NCBI GenBank assembly: GCA_022795805.1
Contig: JAAWHK010000003.1
Coordinates: 1-64,000 of the forward strand
DNA length: 64,000 nt
Reading direction: 5' to 3'
From: Hungatella sp.
GTDB taxonomy: Bacteria > Bacillota > Clostridia > Lachnospirales > Lachnospiraceae
Made by a program: the position numbers and the translations under genes. The notes under the pieces were generated by a model. It was not told where the DNA came from, did not search any database, and saw only the letters and a program-made list of their open reading frames with translations. Shown here in pieces: positions 8,675 through 17,079 of this stretch (within the stretch, counting starts at the first letter, position 1; every line of letters begins with the position of its first letter).

Positions 8675-10045
8675 TCACCCGGCGAACTTCGCCCAGTATC
8701 CCTGCAGGAAGATTACCAGAATCACCAACGGCAGCACATAACTCACATAAACTCTGGCCCACCTGGGGAACTTAACTCCTGTTCCCGCGTTGGCCTCCGA
8801 AAGAAACTTCTCAAATCCCCAGCCGTACCTGCTGGTACAGAACAGAAGGTAGAGAAGGCTTCCGATGGGAAGCAGGTTGTTGCTTACCAGAAAATCCTCC
8901 AGATCCAGCACGCCCGTGCCCTCCCCCAAAGGCATAAATCCGCTCCACACGTTGAATCCCAGCACACAGGGAACGGACAGAATGATCATCAGCACAACAT
9001 TCCACACCACCGCCTTCTTTACGGTGCATCCGGTCAGGTCCGTGGAAAAAGATACGATGTTCTGGAACACCGCGATCACCGTGGACATAGCCGCAAACGA
9101 CATGAACAGAAAGAACAGGCTGCCCCAGACTCTGCCCCCCGGCATATGATTGAACACGTTGGGCAGCGTGATAAAAATCAGGGATGGACCCGCGTCCGCT
9201 TCTATGCCGTAGGCAAAGCACGCCGGGAAAATGATGAGTCCCGCCATAAACGCCACCAGGGTGTCCAGGCAGAGAACACTTACCGCCTCCCCGGTCAGCC
9301 GCTTCTCCCTGCCGATATAGCTTCCGAAGATAGCCAGAGCCCCGATGCCGATGCTCAGGGTAAAGAACGACTGTCCCAGGGCCGCAAACACCGCCTCCCC
9401 GATGCCGGCATCCCTCACCTTGGCAAAATCCGGCTTAAGGTAGAACTCAAGCCCGGCGCCGCCGCCCTCGATGAGCATGGAATTGCCTGCCAGCACCACC
9501 ATCAGAAGCAGAAGGCACACCATCATCCATTTGGTAATCTTCTCAACGCCGTTTTGAAGTCCCATGCCGCAGACCGCAAAACCCAGAAGCACCACGATTA
9601 TCATCATGGCCATCATAATCATGGGATCTCCCAGCATGCCGCCGAACTCCGCGGCCACCTGATCCGCCGCCATCCCCGTGAAATTTCCCATAAGCATCTT
9701 CATAAAATACAGAAGCATCCACCCTGCCACCGTGGTATAGAACATCATCAGCAGATAGTTGCCCGCAATGGCGATGCATTTTCCCAGGTGCCATTTGCTT
9801 CCCTTAGGCTCCAGCACCTCAAAGGACAGGGCCGCGCTTTTCTGGCTGGCTCTTCCCACCGCAAATTCCATGACCACCACAGGCAGTCCCAGAACCAGCA
9901 GAAACAGCAGATAAATCAGCACAAAAGCAGCTCCCCCGTACTGCCCTACAATGTAGGGAAATCTCCACACATTGCCCAGGCCGATGGCGCATCCCGCAGA
10001 TATGAGGATGAACCCCAGCCTGGATGAAAACTTTTCTCGTTCCAC
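8675..10045 (-). CDS. Sodium-dependent transporter, neurotransmitter:sodium symporter (SNF/NSS) family
   Basis: SRLGFILISAGCAIGLGNVWRFPYIVGQYGGAAFVLIYLLFLLVLGLPVVVMEFAVGR; GTG start overlapping the nrdD stop by 1 nt. Confidence 0.93.
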   Translation of the reverse strand: MEREKFSSRLGFILISAGCAIGLGNVWRFPYIVGQYGGAAFVLIYLLFLLVLGLPVVVMEFAVGRASQKSAALSFEVLEPKGSKWHLGKCIAIAGNYLLMMFYTTVAGWMLLYFMKMLMGNFTGMAADQVAAEFGGMLGDPMIMMAMMIIVVLLGFAVCGMGLQNGVEKITKWMMVCLLLLMVVLAGNSMLIEGGGAGLEFYLKPDFAKVRDAGIGEAVFAALGQSFFTLSIGIGALAIFGSYIGREKRLTGEAVSVLCLDTLVAFMAGLIIFPACFAYGIEADAGPSLIFITLPNVFNHMPGGRVWGSLFFLFMSFAAMSTVIAVFQNIVSFSTDLTGCTVKKAVVWNVVLMIILSVPCVLGFNVWSGFMPLGEGTGVLDLEDFLVSNNLLPIGSLLYLLFCTSRYGWGFEKFLSEANAGTGVKFPRWARVYVSYVLPLVILVIFLQGYWAKFAG

Positions 10046-12498
10046 TACTTCTCTCCTTTGTCAGTCAGTATTTTGCTGTTCTGTGCAAATGCACGGATGT
10101 TTCCCGCATTCACAAACTTTTTCGTCTCCCCGTCCCGCATCATTACCAGAGTCGGCGCCTGCATGATGCCGAACTTTTCCGACAGCTCAGGGTTCTCCTC
10201 CGCATCAATGACTTGGTAATCCATTCCCTTTAAGTAGGCCCTGGCCGCACTGCAGTTGGGGCAGGTCTTGGTGGTGAACAGATACAGCCTGGTGTCATGA
10301 TCCGCACTCAGGCATCTCTTTCTTCCTCCCTCCGCCGTATACTCCAAAGAGGTGCCCTCCGGTCCCGGCGTCTTCCCCGATACTCCCTTGACCGAATCTT
10401 TTATCTCACGGTTCGTACGGTTCATAAAACCGGACACGTCGTACTCGGTCCTGTTTTTGTACTCCTGGGTCTTGCCCTCATTCCAGTTCTTCACAGGGCG
10501 GTAATATCCGGTAATGCGGCTGTACACCTCCGCCTCCTGCCCGCAGCAGGGACAGGTGAAATGCTCCCCTGCCAGGTACCCGTGATCCCTGCAGATGGAA
10601 TAGGTGGGGGAAATGGTGTAGTAGGGCAGCCTGTAGTTGGCCGCAATAGTCCTCACCAGCTTTGCAGCCGCCCTCCAGTCAGGCAGCTTCTCCCCCAGAA
10701 AACCGTGGAACACCGTGCCGGACGTGTAGAGCGTCTGTAAGTCGTCCTGAATATCCAGGGCGTCAAAGATGTCCGCCGTGTAGTCCACCGGCAGATGGGA
10801 ACTGTTGGTGTAGTAGGGCGTGTCGCCCTCACTGCCTGCCGTGATGATGTCCGGGTACTTCTCCCTGTCATGTTTTGCCAGGCGGTAGGTGGTGGACTCG
10901 GCAGGGGTCGCCTCCAGATTGTACAGATCTCCGTACGTCTCCTGATAGTCGGACAGCCTCTCCCGCATGTGATTTAACACCTCCGCCGCAAACTCCTGAG
11001 TCTCTTTATGGGTCAGATCCTTCTGAATCCATCCTGCGTTCAGTCCGGCCTCGTTCATTCCGATGATCCCGATGGTGGAGAAATGGCTGTCAAAGCTGCC
11101 CAGATACCGCTTGGTGTATGGGTACAGCCCTCCTTTCAAAAGGCCGGTGATAACCTCCCTCTTAGTCTTTAAGGACCTGGCTGATAGATCCATCAAATGA
11201 TCCAACCGCCTGTAAAAGTCTTCCTTATCCTTTGCCAGGTAGGCGATCCTGGGCAGGTTGATGGTGACAACACCCACGGATCCCGTGCTCTCGCCGGAAC
11301 CGAAGAAACCACCTGTCTTCCTCCTCAGCTCCCGCAGATCAAGCCGCAGACGGCAGCACATGCTGCGCACGTCCCCCGGCTCCATGTCGCTGTTGATGTA
11401 GTTGGAGAAGTAGGGCGTTCCGTACTTGGATGTCATCTCAAACAGAAGCCGGTTGTTCTCCGTCTCCGACCAGTCGAACTCTCTCGTGATGGAGTATGTG
11501 GGGATGGGATACTGGAATCCCCTTCCGTCGGCATCTCCCTCCACCATAATCTCGATGAAGGCCTTGTTGATCATGTCCATCTCGGCCTTACAGTCTTTGT
11601 ATTTAAAATCCATCTCCTTCCCGCCCACAATGGCAGGAAGCTCCGCCAGGTCGTTAGGCACCGTCCAGTCCAGTGTAATGTTGGAAAAAGGCGCCTGGGT
11701 TCCCCAGCGGCTGGGCGTGTTCACGCCGTAGATAAAGGATTCGATGCACTTTTTCACCTCTTCATAAGACAGGTGATCCGTCTTCACGAAGGGCGCAAGG
11801 TATGTGTCAAAAGAGGAAAATGCCTGGGCCCCCGCCCACTCGTTCTGCATGATCCCCAGAAAATTGACCATCTGATTGCACAGAACCGACAGGTGTTTGG
11901 CCGGGGATGAAGTGATCTTTCCCGGTATGCCTCCCAGCCCCTCCAGAAGAAGCTGCTTTAAGGACCACCCCGCACAGTAACCTGTGAGCATGGACAGGTC
12001 GTGGAGATGGATATCCGCGTTCCTGTGGGCGTCGGCGATCTCCTGGTCGTAGATCTCGGACAGCCAGTAGTTGGCGGTGACGGCGCCGGAATTGCTTAAA
12101 ATCAGTCCGCCTACAGAGTAGGTTACGGTGGAGTTCTCCTTCACCCGCCAGTCCTCGATCTTCACATAGCCGTTGACCACATCCCGGTAATCCAGTATGG
12201 TGCTCTTCATGTTGCGCACCTTCTCCCGCTGCTTCCGGTACAGGATGTAGGCCTTGGCCACATCCGTGTAACCTGCCTGCTCCAGCACATGCTCCACGCT
12301 GTCCTGAATCTGCTCCACGCCTATGCGGTCCTCCTCCATCTTGTCCTGGAAATCAGCCGTAACCCTGAGGGACAAAAGCTCCAGAATCTCGTTATTGTAC
12401 CCTTTTTTCGTGGCCTTAAACGCTTTCTTGACAGCCTCGGTTATCTTATTGAGACGAAACTGCGCCACTTCTCCGTCCCGCTTAACAACATAGATCAT
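10045..12498 (-). CDS. nrdD: Anaerobic (class III) ribonucleoside-triphosphate reductase with C-terminal thioredoxin/glutaredoxin-like domain
   Basis: N-terminal ATP-cone, GVNTPSRWGTQAPFSNITLDW, C-terminal CxxH..CPCC Zn site and RITGYYRP glycyl-radical loop; then LYLFTTKTCPNCSAARAYLKGMDYQVIDAEENPELSEKFGIMQAPTLVMM. Confidence 0.95.
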   Translation of the reverse strand: MIYVVKRDGEVAQFRLNKITEAVKKAFKATKKGYNNEILELLSLRVTADFQDKMEEDRIGVEQIQDSVEHVLEQAGYTDVAKAYILYRKQREKVRNMKSTILDYRDVVNGYVKIEDWRVKENSTVTYSVGGLILSNSGAVTANYWLSEIYDQEIADAHRNADIHLHDLSMLTGYCAGWSLKQLLLEGLGGIPGKITSSPAKHLSVLCNQMVNFLGIMQNEWAGAQAFSSFDTYLAPFVKTDHLSYEEVKKCIESFIYGVNTPSRWGTQAPFSNITLDWTVPNDLAELPAIVGGKEMDFKYKDCKAEMDMINKAFIEIMVEGDADGRGFQYPIPTYSITREFDWSETENNRLLFEMTSKYGTPYFSNYINSDMEPGDVRSMCCRLRLDLRELRRKTGGFFGSGESTGSVGVVTINLPRIAYLAKDKEDFYRRLDHLMDLSARSLKTKREVITGLLKGGLYPYTKRYLGSFDSHFSTIGIIGMNEAGLNAGWIQKDLTHKETQEFAAEVLNHMRERLSDYQETYGDLYNLEATPAESTTYRLAKHDREKYPDIITAGSEGDTPYYTNSSHLPVDYTADIFDALDIQDDLQTLYTSGTVFHGFLGEKLPDWRAAAKLVRTIAANYRLPYYTISPTYSICRDHGYLAGEHFTCPCCGQEAEVYSRITGYYRPVKNWNEGKTQEYKNRTEYDVSGFMNRTNREIKDSVKGVSGKTPGPEGTSLEYTAEGGRKRCLSADHDTRLYLFTTKTCPNCSAARAYLKGMDYQVIDAEENPELSEKFGIMQAPTLVMMRDGETKKFVNAGNIRAFAQNSKILTDKGEK

Positions 12499-12573
12499 AG
12501 GTTATTCCTCTTCTCTCTTATTCCTGCCCTTTCAGGGCAGTGCATTCTCTATTATATCAGCAGACGAAAGAAA

Positions 12574-12619
12574 ACACAATATCTGGTTTTCGCTATTTTT
12601 CTTTTTGCACATATAGTGG
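12574..12619 (-). promoter_or_regulatory. Candidate tandem NrdR boxes upstream of nrdD
   Basis: Minus strand CCACTATATGTGCAAA (12604-12619) and AAACCAGATATTGTGT (12574-12589): imperfect NrdR-box-like sequences, offset 30 bp. Confidence 0.4.
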
Positions 12620-12632
12620 ATTCCCCCCTTTT

Positions 12633-14249
12633 CTACCGGGACAGCTTTACCACTACCATGTCGTCCAGCTTAAAGACGGATCCCTCTTTAGGCCAGGCCG
12701 GCCTGTTTTTTCCCGCCTCCACGGCTTTCTCATAATCCGCGGCAGAAGGTTGTCCCATGGGAAGTCCCAAGGTTTCAAAATATTCACATACCCGGACGGA
12801 CACGCCGGTCTCGCTGCCTGCGTCCCACTGGAACACAGAATGTCCGATCACATCTCCATATGTAGGATTCCCGGCCAGCTGCGCGCCTCTTGCTCCCACA
12901 AATGCCACCTTGCATTCTGCCAGATTTTCGTATCCTGCAGTCTGGCTGACGGCACTGTATATTCGGTTCGCCATCAGATTGTCCGCCACATAAACCTCAT
13001 GGGCCGTCTCCAGAAGTTCATTGGTGTACACCAGCTTCCTCCACGAAACAGCCAGTGACAGTCCCATGACAAACAGACGTGCCGCCCCGGACAGCCGTCC
13101 CCGTTTTCTCAGCAGCTTGGGAAGCAGGGCGCACATTAGGAACAGATATTCCGCAAATACCAGCGCGTAAGTCAAATGGGCCCGTACAGGCTGGGCCATT
13201 CCCGTGAGAATCGTAATCATCACAGGGGAAATAAACAGCACTGCCAGGGCAAATATACAGCAGGGGAGTCTTTTTTTACTTTTTCCGACAGCCCGGCACA
13301 ATACAAAAACCGACGCTGCTGCAGCGGCCTTCACAAAAAGCTTTGAAAAAAAAACCGGCAGCTCTGCCTGGTATACCCTCCTGAAATCCATGGCCACAAA
13401 AAATCTGCACGCATCAACGCCCTGCGTCTTCCAGGCAAACATGGCATTTACATAGGAAGAATCTCCGTTTACCCGTTTCACAAAAAAAGCAGCCATAACC
13501 TGCGTCGCCAGAAATCCGGCCAAAAAAAGGATGAAATTGAGGAAACCTTCCCTGAATCCTATATTTTCCCCGTCTGCCTGGTATATAATGAGATAACCCA
13601 TGACTGTGAGAGCAATATAAAACGCCACAAATGCCTGGTAGGTTCCCATAGCCCATACCATAAATCCCAGCGCGGGCAGATACCAGACCGGCGACTGTCC
13701 CTTCCGAATTCCCATCTGGGCACAAAACATGGCTATTGCGCTGAAAACCATGGCCAGCGCCACCTCAAAAGCCTGAAGCACAAAATAAAACTGTTCCGCC
13801 AAAACAGGTGAAGCCAAAAATGCCGCTGAAAACGGGAGCATTCCCCCATAAAAATACCTGTCGCCGCCGCTTAATCGCCAGAAACAAAAGCAGGCAATCA
13901 GAATGAACAGCCACAAGGCCAGCATCATGAGCAGATTGGCCAGTGTAGGGGTAAGGCGCAAAAGAGAAAACAGCTTCTTTGTCATGACCATGCCGAAACG
14001 GCGGCTTCCGTGCATAACGGCCAGATACCCCTGGGGATCAATCATCATGTTGTCGCTGTCAATAAAAATATCCTGGTGGAACAGGCGGATACCGTACAAA
14101 AGGAGTATCCAGACCGCCGAAAACCAGCGCAGAAACCTGGCAGAACGGTAGAAACCCTGAAATTCTTTTAGTTCCCTGCGAAGCTCCCACAAGAATAAAA
14201 GCCATATACCCCCGCCGCCTGTTTTATCTGCCTTCATATTGCCGAACAT
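12633..14249 (-). CDS. Polytopic membrane protein, GtrII-like (Glucos_trans_II) glucosyltransferase
   Basis: ~12 hydrophobic segments; ...LPFSAAFLASPVLAEQFYFVLQAFEVALAMVFSAIAMFCA... resembles the GtrII family. Confidence 0.65.
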   Translation of the reverse strand: MFGNMKADKTGGGGIWLLFLWELRRELKEFQGFYRSARFLRWFSAVWILLLYGIRLFHQDIFIDSDNMMIDPQGYLAVMHGSRRFGMVMTKKLFSLLRLTPTLANLLMMLALWLFILIACFCFWRLSGGDRYFYGGMLPFSAAFLASPVLAEQFYFVLQAFEVALAMVFSAIAMFCAQMGIRKGQSPVWYLPALGFMVWAMGTYQAFVAFYIALTVMGYLIIYQADGENIGFREGFLNFILFLAGFLATQVMAAFFVKRVNGDSSYVNAMFAWKTQGVDACRFFVAMDFRRVYQAELPVFFSKLFVKAAAAASVFVLCRAVGKSKKRLPCCIFALAVLFISPVMITILTGMAQPVRAHLTYALVFAEYLFLMCALLPKLLRKRGRLSGAARLFVMGLSLAVSWRKLVYTNELLETAHEVYVADNLMANRIYSAVSQTAGYENLAECKVAFVGARGAQLAGNPTYGDVIGHSVFQWDAGSETGVSVRVCEYFETLGLPMGQPSAADYEKAVEAGKNRPAWPKEGSVFKLDDMVVVKLSR

Positions 14250-14290
14250 AGATAATTTCCTCTCTCTCTGTTATAATAACCTTTCCGTCC

Positions 14291-15538
14291 TCACACCAGC
14301 TGCCCGTAAAGCTCGGCGGGAACATAGGCCTTCACCAGTATCCCCTCCTCCTGGTACTCCTCCTCCAGAAGCTCACCGTATTTCCGGATAGACTGGATCC
14401 TGCCCGCTTCCCCGTAACCGTAAACCTTTTCCAGATAGATCCTGTCGTCTCTCAGTATGGTCTCCAAAACCTCGCAAAGAGCGTCCGTGCCCTGTCCCGT
14501 CTTCGCCGACAGCCTTACCTGGTAATCCGCGGACAGATCTTTAAGGATCGTATCCGCCCCCTCCCTGTCCGTCTTGTTGAACACCGTTACCATTGTCTTG
14601 TCCGTGACCTGCAGCTCCTTCAAAGTCTCGTAGACCACGTGCATCTGTATGTCCATCTGTGGATTGGAACAGTCCACCACATGGAGGATGATGTCGCTGT
14701 ATTTGGCCTCCTCCAGGGTGCTCTTAAAGGCTTCAATCAGGTGGTGGGGAAGCTTGCGGATGAATCCCACTGTGTCTGTCAGGAGAATGCTCTGGCCTCC
14801 CGGCAGCACAAGACTTCTGGTGGTGGGATCCAGAGTCGCAAACAGCTTGTCCTCGGCCAGGATCCCCGCGTCCGTCAGACGGTTTAACAGGGTGGACTTA
14901 CCTGCATTGGTGTATCCCACGATAGAGGCCACCTTGGTGTGGGTCCGCTCCCTCTGCCTCCGCTGTACCTGTCTGTGGCGCTCCACCTCCTTAAGTTCCC
15001 CTTTAAGCTGGCTGATGCGCTCGTGAATCAGGCGGCGGTCCATCTCCAGCTTCTTCTCTCCCGGCCCCCTGGTGCCAATGCCGCCTCCCAGCCTGGACAG
15101 AGAGCTTCTCAGGCCCACCAGCCTGGCCGCGCGGTACTTTAGCTGAGCCAGCTCCACCTGCAGCTTTCCCTCCCGGGTCTTTGCCCTGGCCGCAAAAATA
15201 TCCAGGATCACCATGGTCCTGTCCATGACCTTTGTCTCCAGAGCGTCCTCCAGGTTCCGAAGCTGAACCGGGGACAGCTCGTCGTCGCACACCACCCCTG
15301 TGGCGTCATTCTCCCACAGAAGCTCCTTTATCTCCTCAATCTTTCCCTTCCCAAGGTACGTCCCCGGATGAATCCTGTCCCGGTTCTGAATCACCCTTCC
15401 CACGGTCACTGCCCCGGCGGTCTTTATGAGCTCCGCAAGCTCCGCAAGGCTCCTCTCCGTGTCGTCCCCGTCTCCCAGGCTTACCCCGAAAAGGATCACC
15501 CTCTCTTCTATCTCTTTCAGCTCAATTAATTCTGCCAC
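14291..15538 (-). CDS. hflX: GTPase HflX
   Basis: LSRLGGGIGTRGPGEKKLEMDRRLIHERISQLKGEL... VGYTNAGKSTLLNRLT..DTVGFIRKLPHHLIEAFKSTLEEA. Confidence 0.97.
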   Translation of the reverse strand: MAELIELKEIEERVILFGVSLGDGDDTERSLAELAELIKTAGAVTVGRVIQNRDRIHPGTYLGKGKIEEIKELLWENDATGVVCDDELSPVQLRNLEDALETKVMDRTMVILDIFAARAKTREGKLQVELAQLKYRAARLVGLRSSLSRLGGGIGTRGPGEKKLEMDRRLIHERISQLKGELKEVERHRQVQRRQRERTHTKVASIVGYTNAGKSTLLNRLTDAGILAEDKLFATLDPTTRSLVLPGGQSILLTDTVGFIRKLPHHLIEAFKSTLEEAKYSDIILHVVDCSNPQMDIQMHVVYETLKELQVTDKTMVTVFNKTDREGADTILKDLSADYQVRLSAKTGQGTDALCEVLETILRDDRIYLEKVYGYGEAGRIQSIRKYGELLEEEYQEEGILVKAYVPAELYGQLV

Positions 15539-15572
15539 AAAAACTCCTTCCTGTTAATCTGTTAATCCTGTC

Positions 15573-16364
15573 CTATCGGGACCGCAAAAAGTCCATCTCC
15601 TTCTGCACCTGCTCATCCGCCCCATAGGCAGCCGTGTACTGCTCCAGGATGGACAGCGCCCTGTGAAAATCCAGTTTCCTCTCGTAGGCGGCAGCCTGAT
15701 TCAAAAGAAGGCTGTCCATTGCCGACTGGTCGCCGGTCTGCACCCCCTGTTCCAGGTACTGGATCGCCAGATCCACCTCCCCGGCCTCCAGCTGGCAGAC
15801 CGCCATACGGTTATAAATTTCCCCGTTCTTCATCCCGCCATTCACCGCCTGCTCATACAGCCCCATGGCCTCGTCAAACCGGTCCTGCTCTGCCAGGGCC
15901 TGCCCCAGGGAGAGTAAAATCTCCGCCGTCTCCCCGTCGTCCGGGGCCGCCTCATACAGCTTTTTGTACCCCTCCATGGCCTTGTCCGGCTGCCCCGCCA
16001 GAATGTAAAGCCGGATAAGGCGCGTCCGGTATTCCGGCCGGTCCTTATCCACCTGCGCAAGCACCTCATAGGTGTACGCGGCGGCCCCGTAGTCCCCGGC
16101 GCCGTACTCCGCCTCTGCCCTGTATTTGAGAATGTCCAGTTCAAACTCTCCCACCACCTTGGAGGACAGCGCCAAAGCTCCCTCAAAAGATTCTATGGCT
16201 GCCTCATAGTTTCCCGCCTCCAGCTCCCCGATACCCTGGAGACGGAGGGCCTGTCTCTCCTTGTCACTGCTTTTGCATCCGCTCAGCAGACAAATTGCCA
16301 GCATGCACACTGCTGCCGCTCTCCATACCTTCACCCGTCCTGTCTTACATCCTCTTTCCTTCAT
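15573..16364 (-). CDS. Tetratricopeptide-repeat lipoprotein
   Basis: Lipobox AICLLSGCKSS; repeated TPR helices (NYEAAIESFEGAL, RFDEAMGLYEQAV). Confidence 0.8.
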   Translation of the reverse strand: MKERGCKTGRVKVWRAAAVCMLAICLLSGCKSSDKERQALRLQGIGELEAGNYEAAIESFEGALALSSKVVGEFELDILKYRAEAEYGAGDYGAAAYTYEVLAQVDKDRPEYRTRLIRLYILAGQPDKAMEGYKKLYEAAPDDGETAEILLSLGQALAEQDRFDEAMGLYEQAVNGGMKNGEIYNRMAVCQLEAGEVDLAIQYLEQGVQTGDQSAMDSLLLNQAAAYERKLDFHRALSILEQYTAAYGADEQVQKEMDFLRSR

Positions 16365-16428
16365 GAATCCCTCTCCTGTTCTCTCCTAATCCGCCCCTGG
16401 CTTCGTTCCCGGACGACTCTTCCCGCCT

Positions 16429-16863
16429 CTACTGTACTCCCGTGCTCCCCAGCCCGCCCCTGTCCCGGCCCGTCAGTTCCCGGACTTCCTCAAAACTTAT
16501 CCGGGGCTGGTGCTCCACGATCCTGAACTGACAGATCCGGTCATTGACCTGAATCCTGGTGTCCCTCACGGCGTAAGCGGGAAAATACCACTGATCGCTG
16601 CCTCCGCAGTAAGTCTCGTCGATTATCCCCATGTGATTCGTCTGGATAATGCCGAAGTTTTTAAATGTGGAGCTTCGCGGAACGATATGGGCCTCATACC
16701 CTTTGGGCAGCTCCATGGCCACCCCCAGCGGAATCAGACAGAACTCCCCTGCCCTCATCTCCACGTCTCGTGCAGCCCGCAGATCGATCCAGTCCGACTT
16801 CCCCCCTATGTAGGCCAGTCTGTCGATTTTATCCGTAAAGTATTTAATCCTGATGGTTTCCAT
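16429..16863 (-). CDS. dut: dUTP diphosphatase
   Basis: [29 protein letters not shown]...[12 protein letters not shown]...[11 protein letters not shown] trimeric dUTPase motifs. Confidence 0.92.
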   Translation of the reverse strand: METIRIKYFTDKIDRLAYIGGKSDWIDLRAARDVEMRAGEFCLIPLGVAMELPKGYEAHIVPRSSTFKNFGIIQTNHMGIIDETYCGGSDQWYFPAYAVRDTRIQVNDRICQFRIVEHQPRISFEEVRELTGRDRGGLGSTGVQ

Positions 16864-16997
16864 GTCCTGTCGTCCTTTCCTCTGTCACTTATGGGCAGCC
16901 TGCCCGTCTGCATTCATCAGAGTGCTCCCTTGATTCTACCATACCGGAAATGTGCTGTAAACAGATTCTTTCCGGGGCCAGGGGGCAATAAAAAACA

Positions 16998-17039
16998 AGG
17001 CCGGGAGAGGGTTATGTCTCCATGTCCCTCTTCCCGGCC
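16998..17039 (-). terminator. Rho-independent terminator downstream of copA
   Basis: GGCCGGGAGAGGG ... CCCTCTTCCCGGCC stem; minus-strand T-rich tail (TTGTTTTTTATTG). Confidence 0.8.
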
Positions 17040-17079
17040 ACCCGTTGAGAACCGTCTTTTAAATCGTCTATCCAGTCCC

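Noticed and set aside
8660-10027. 455-aa + strand ORF
   Set aside because: Antisense shadow of the NSS transporter; low-complexity His/Gln/Arg composition.
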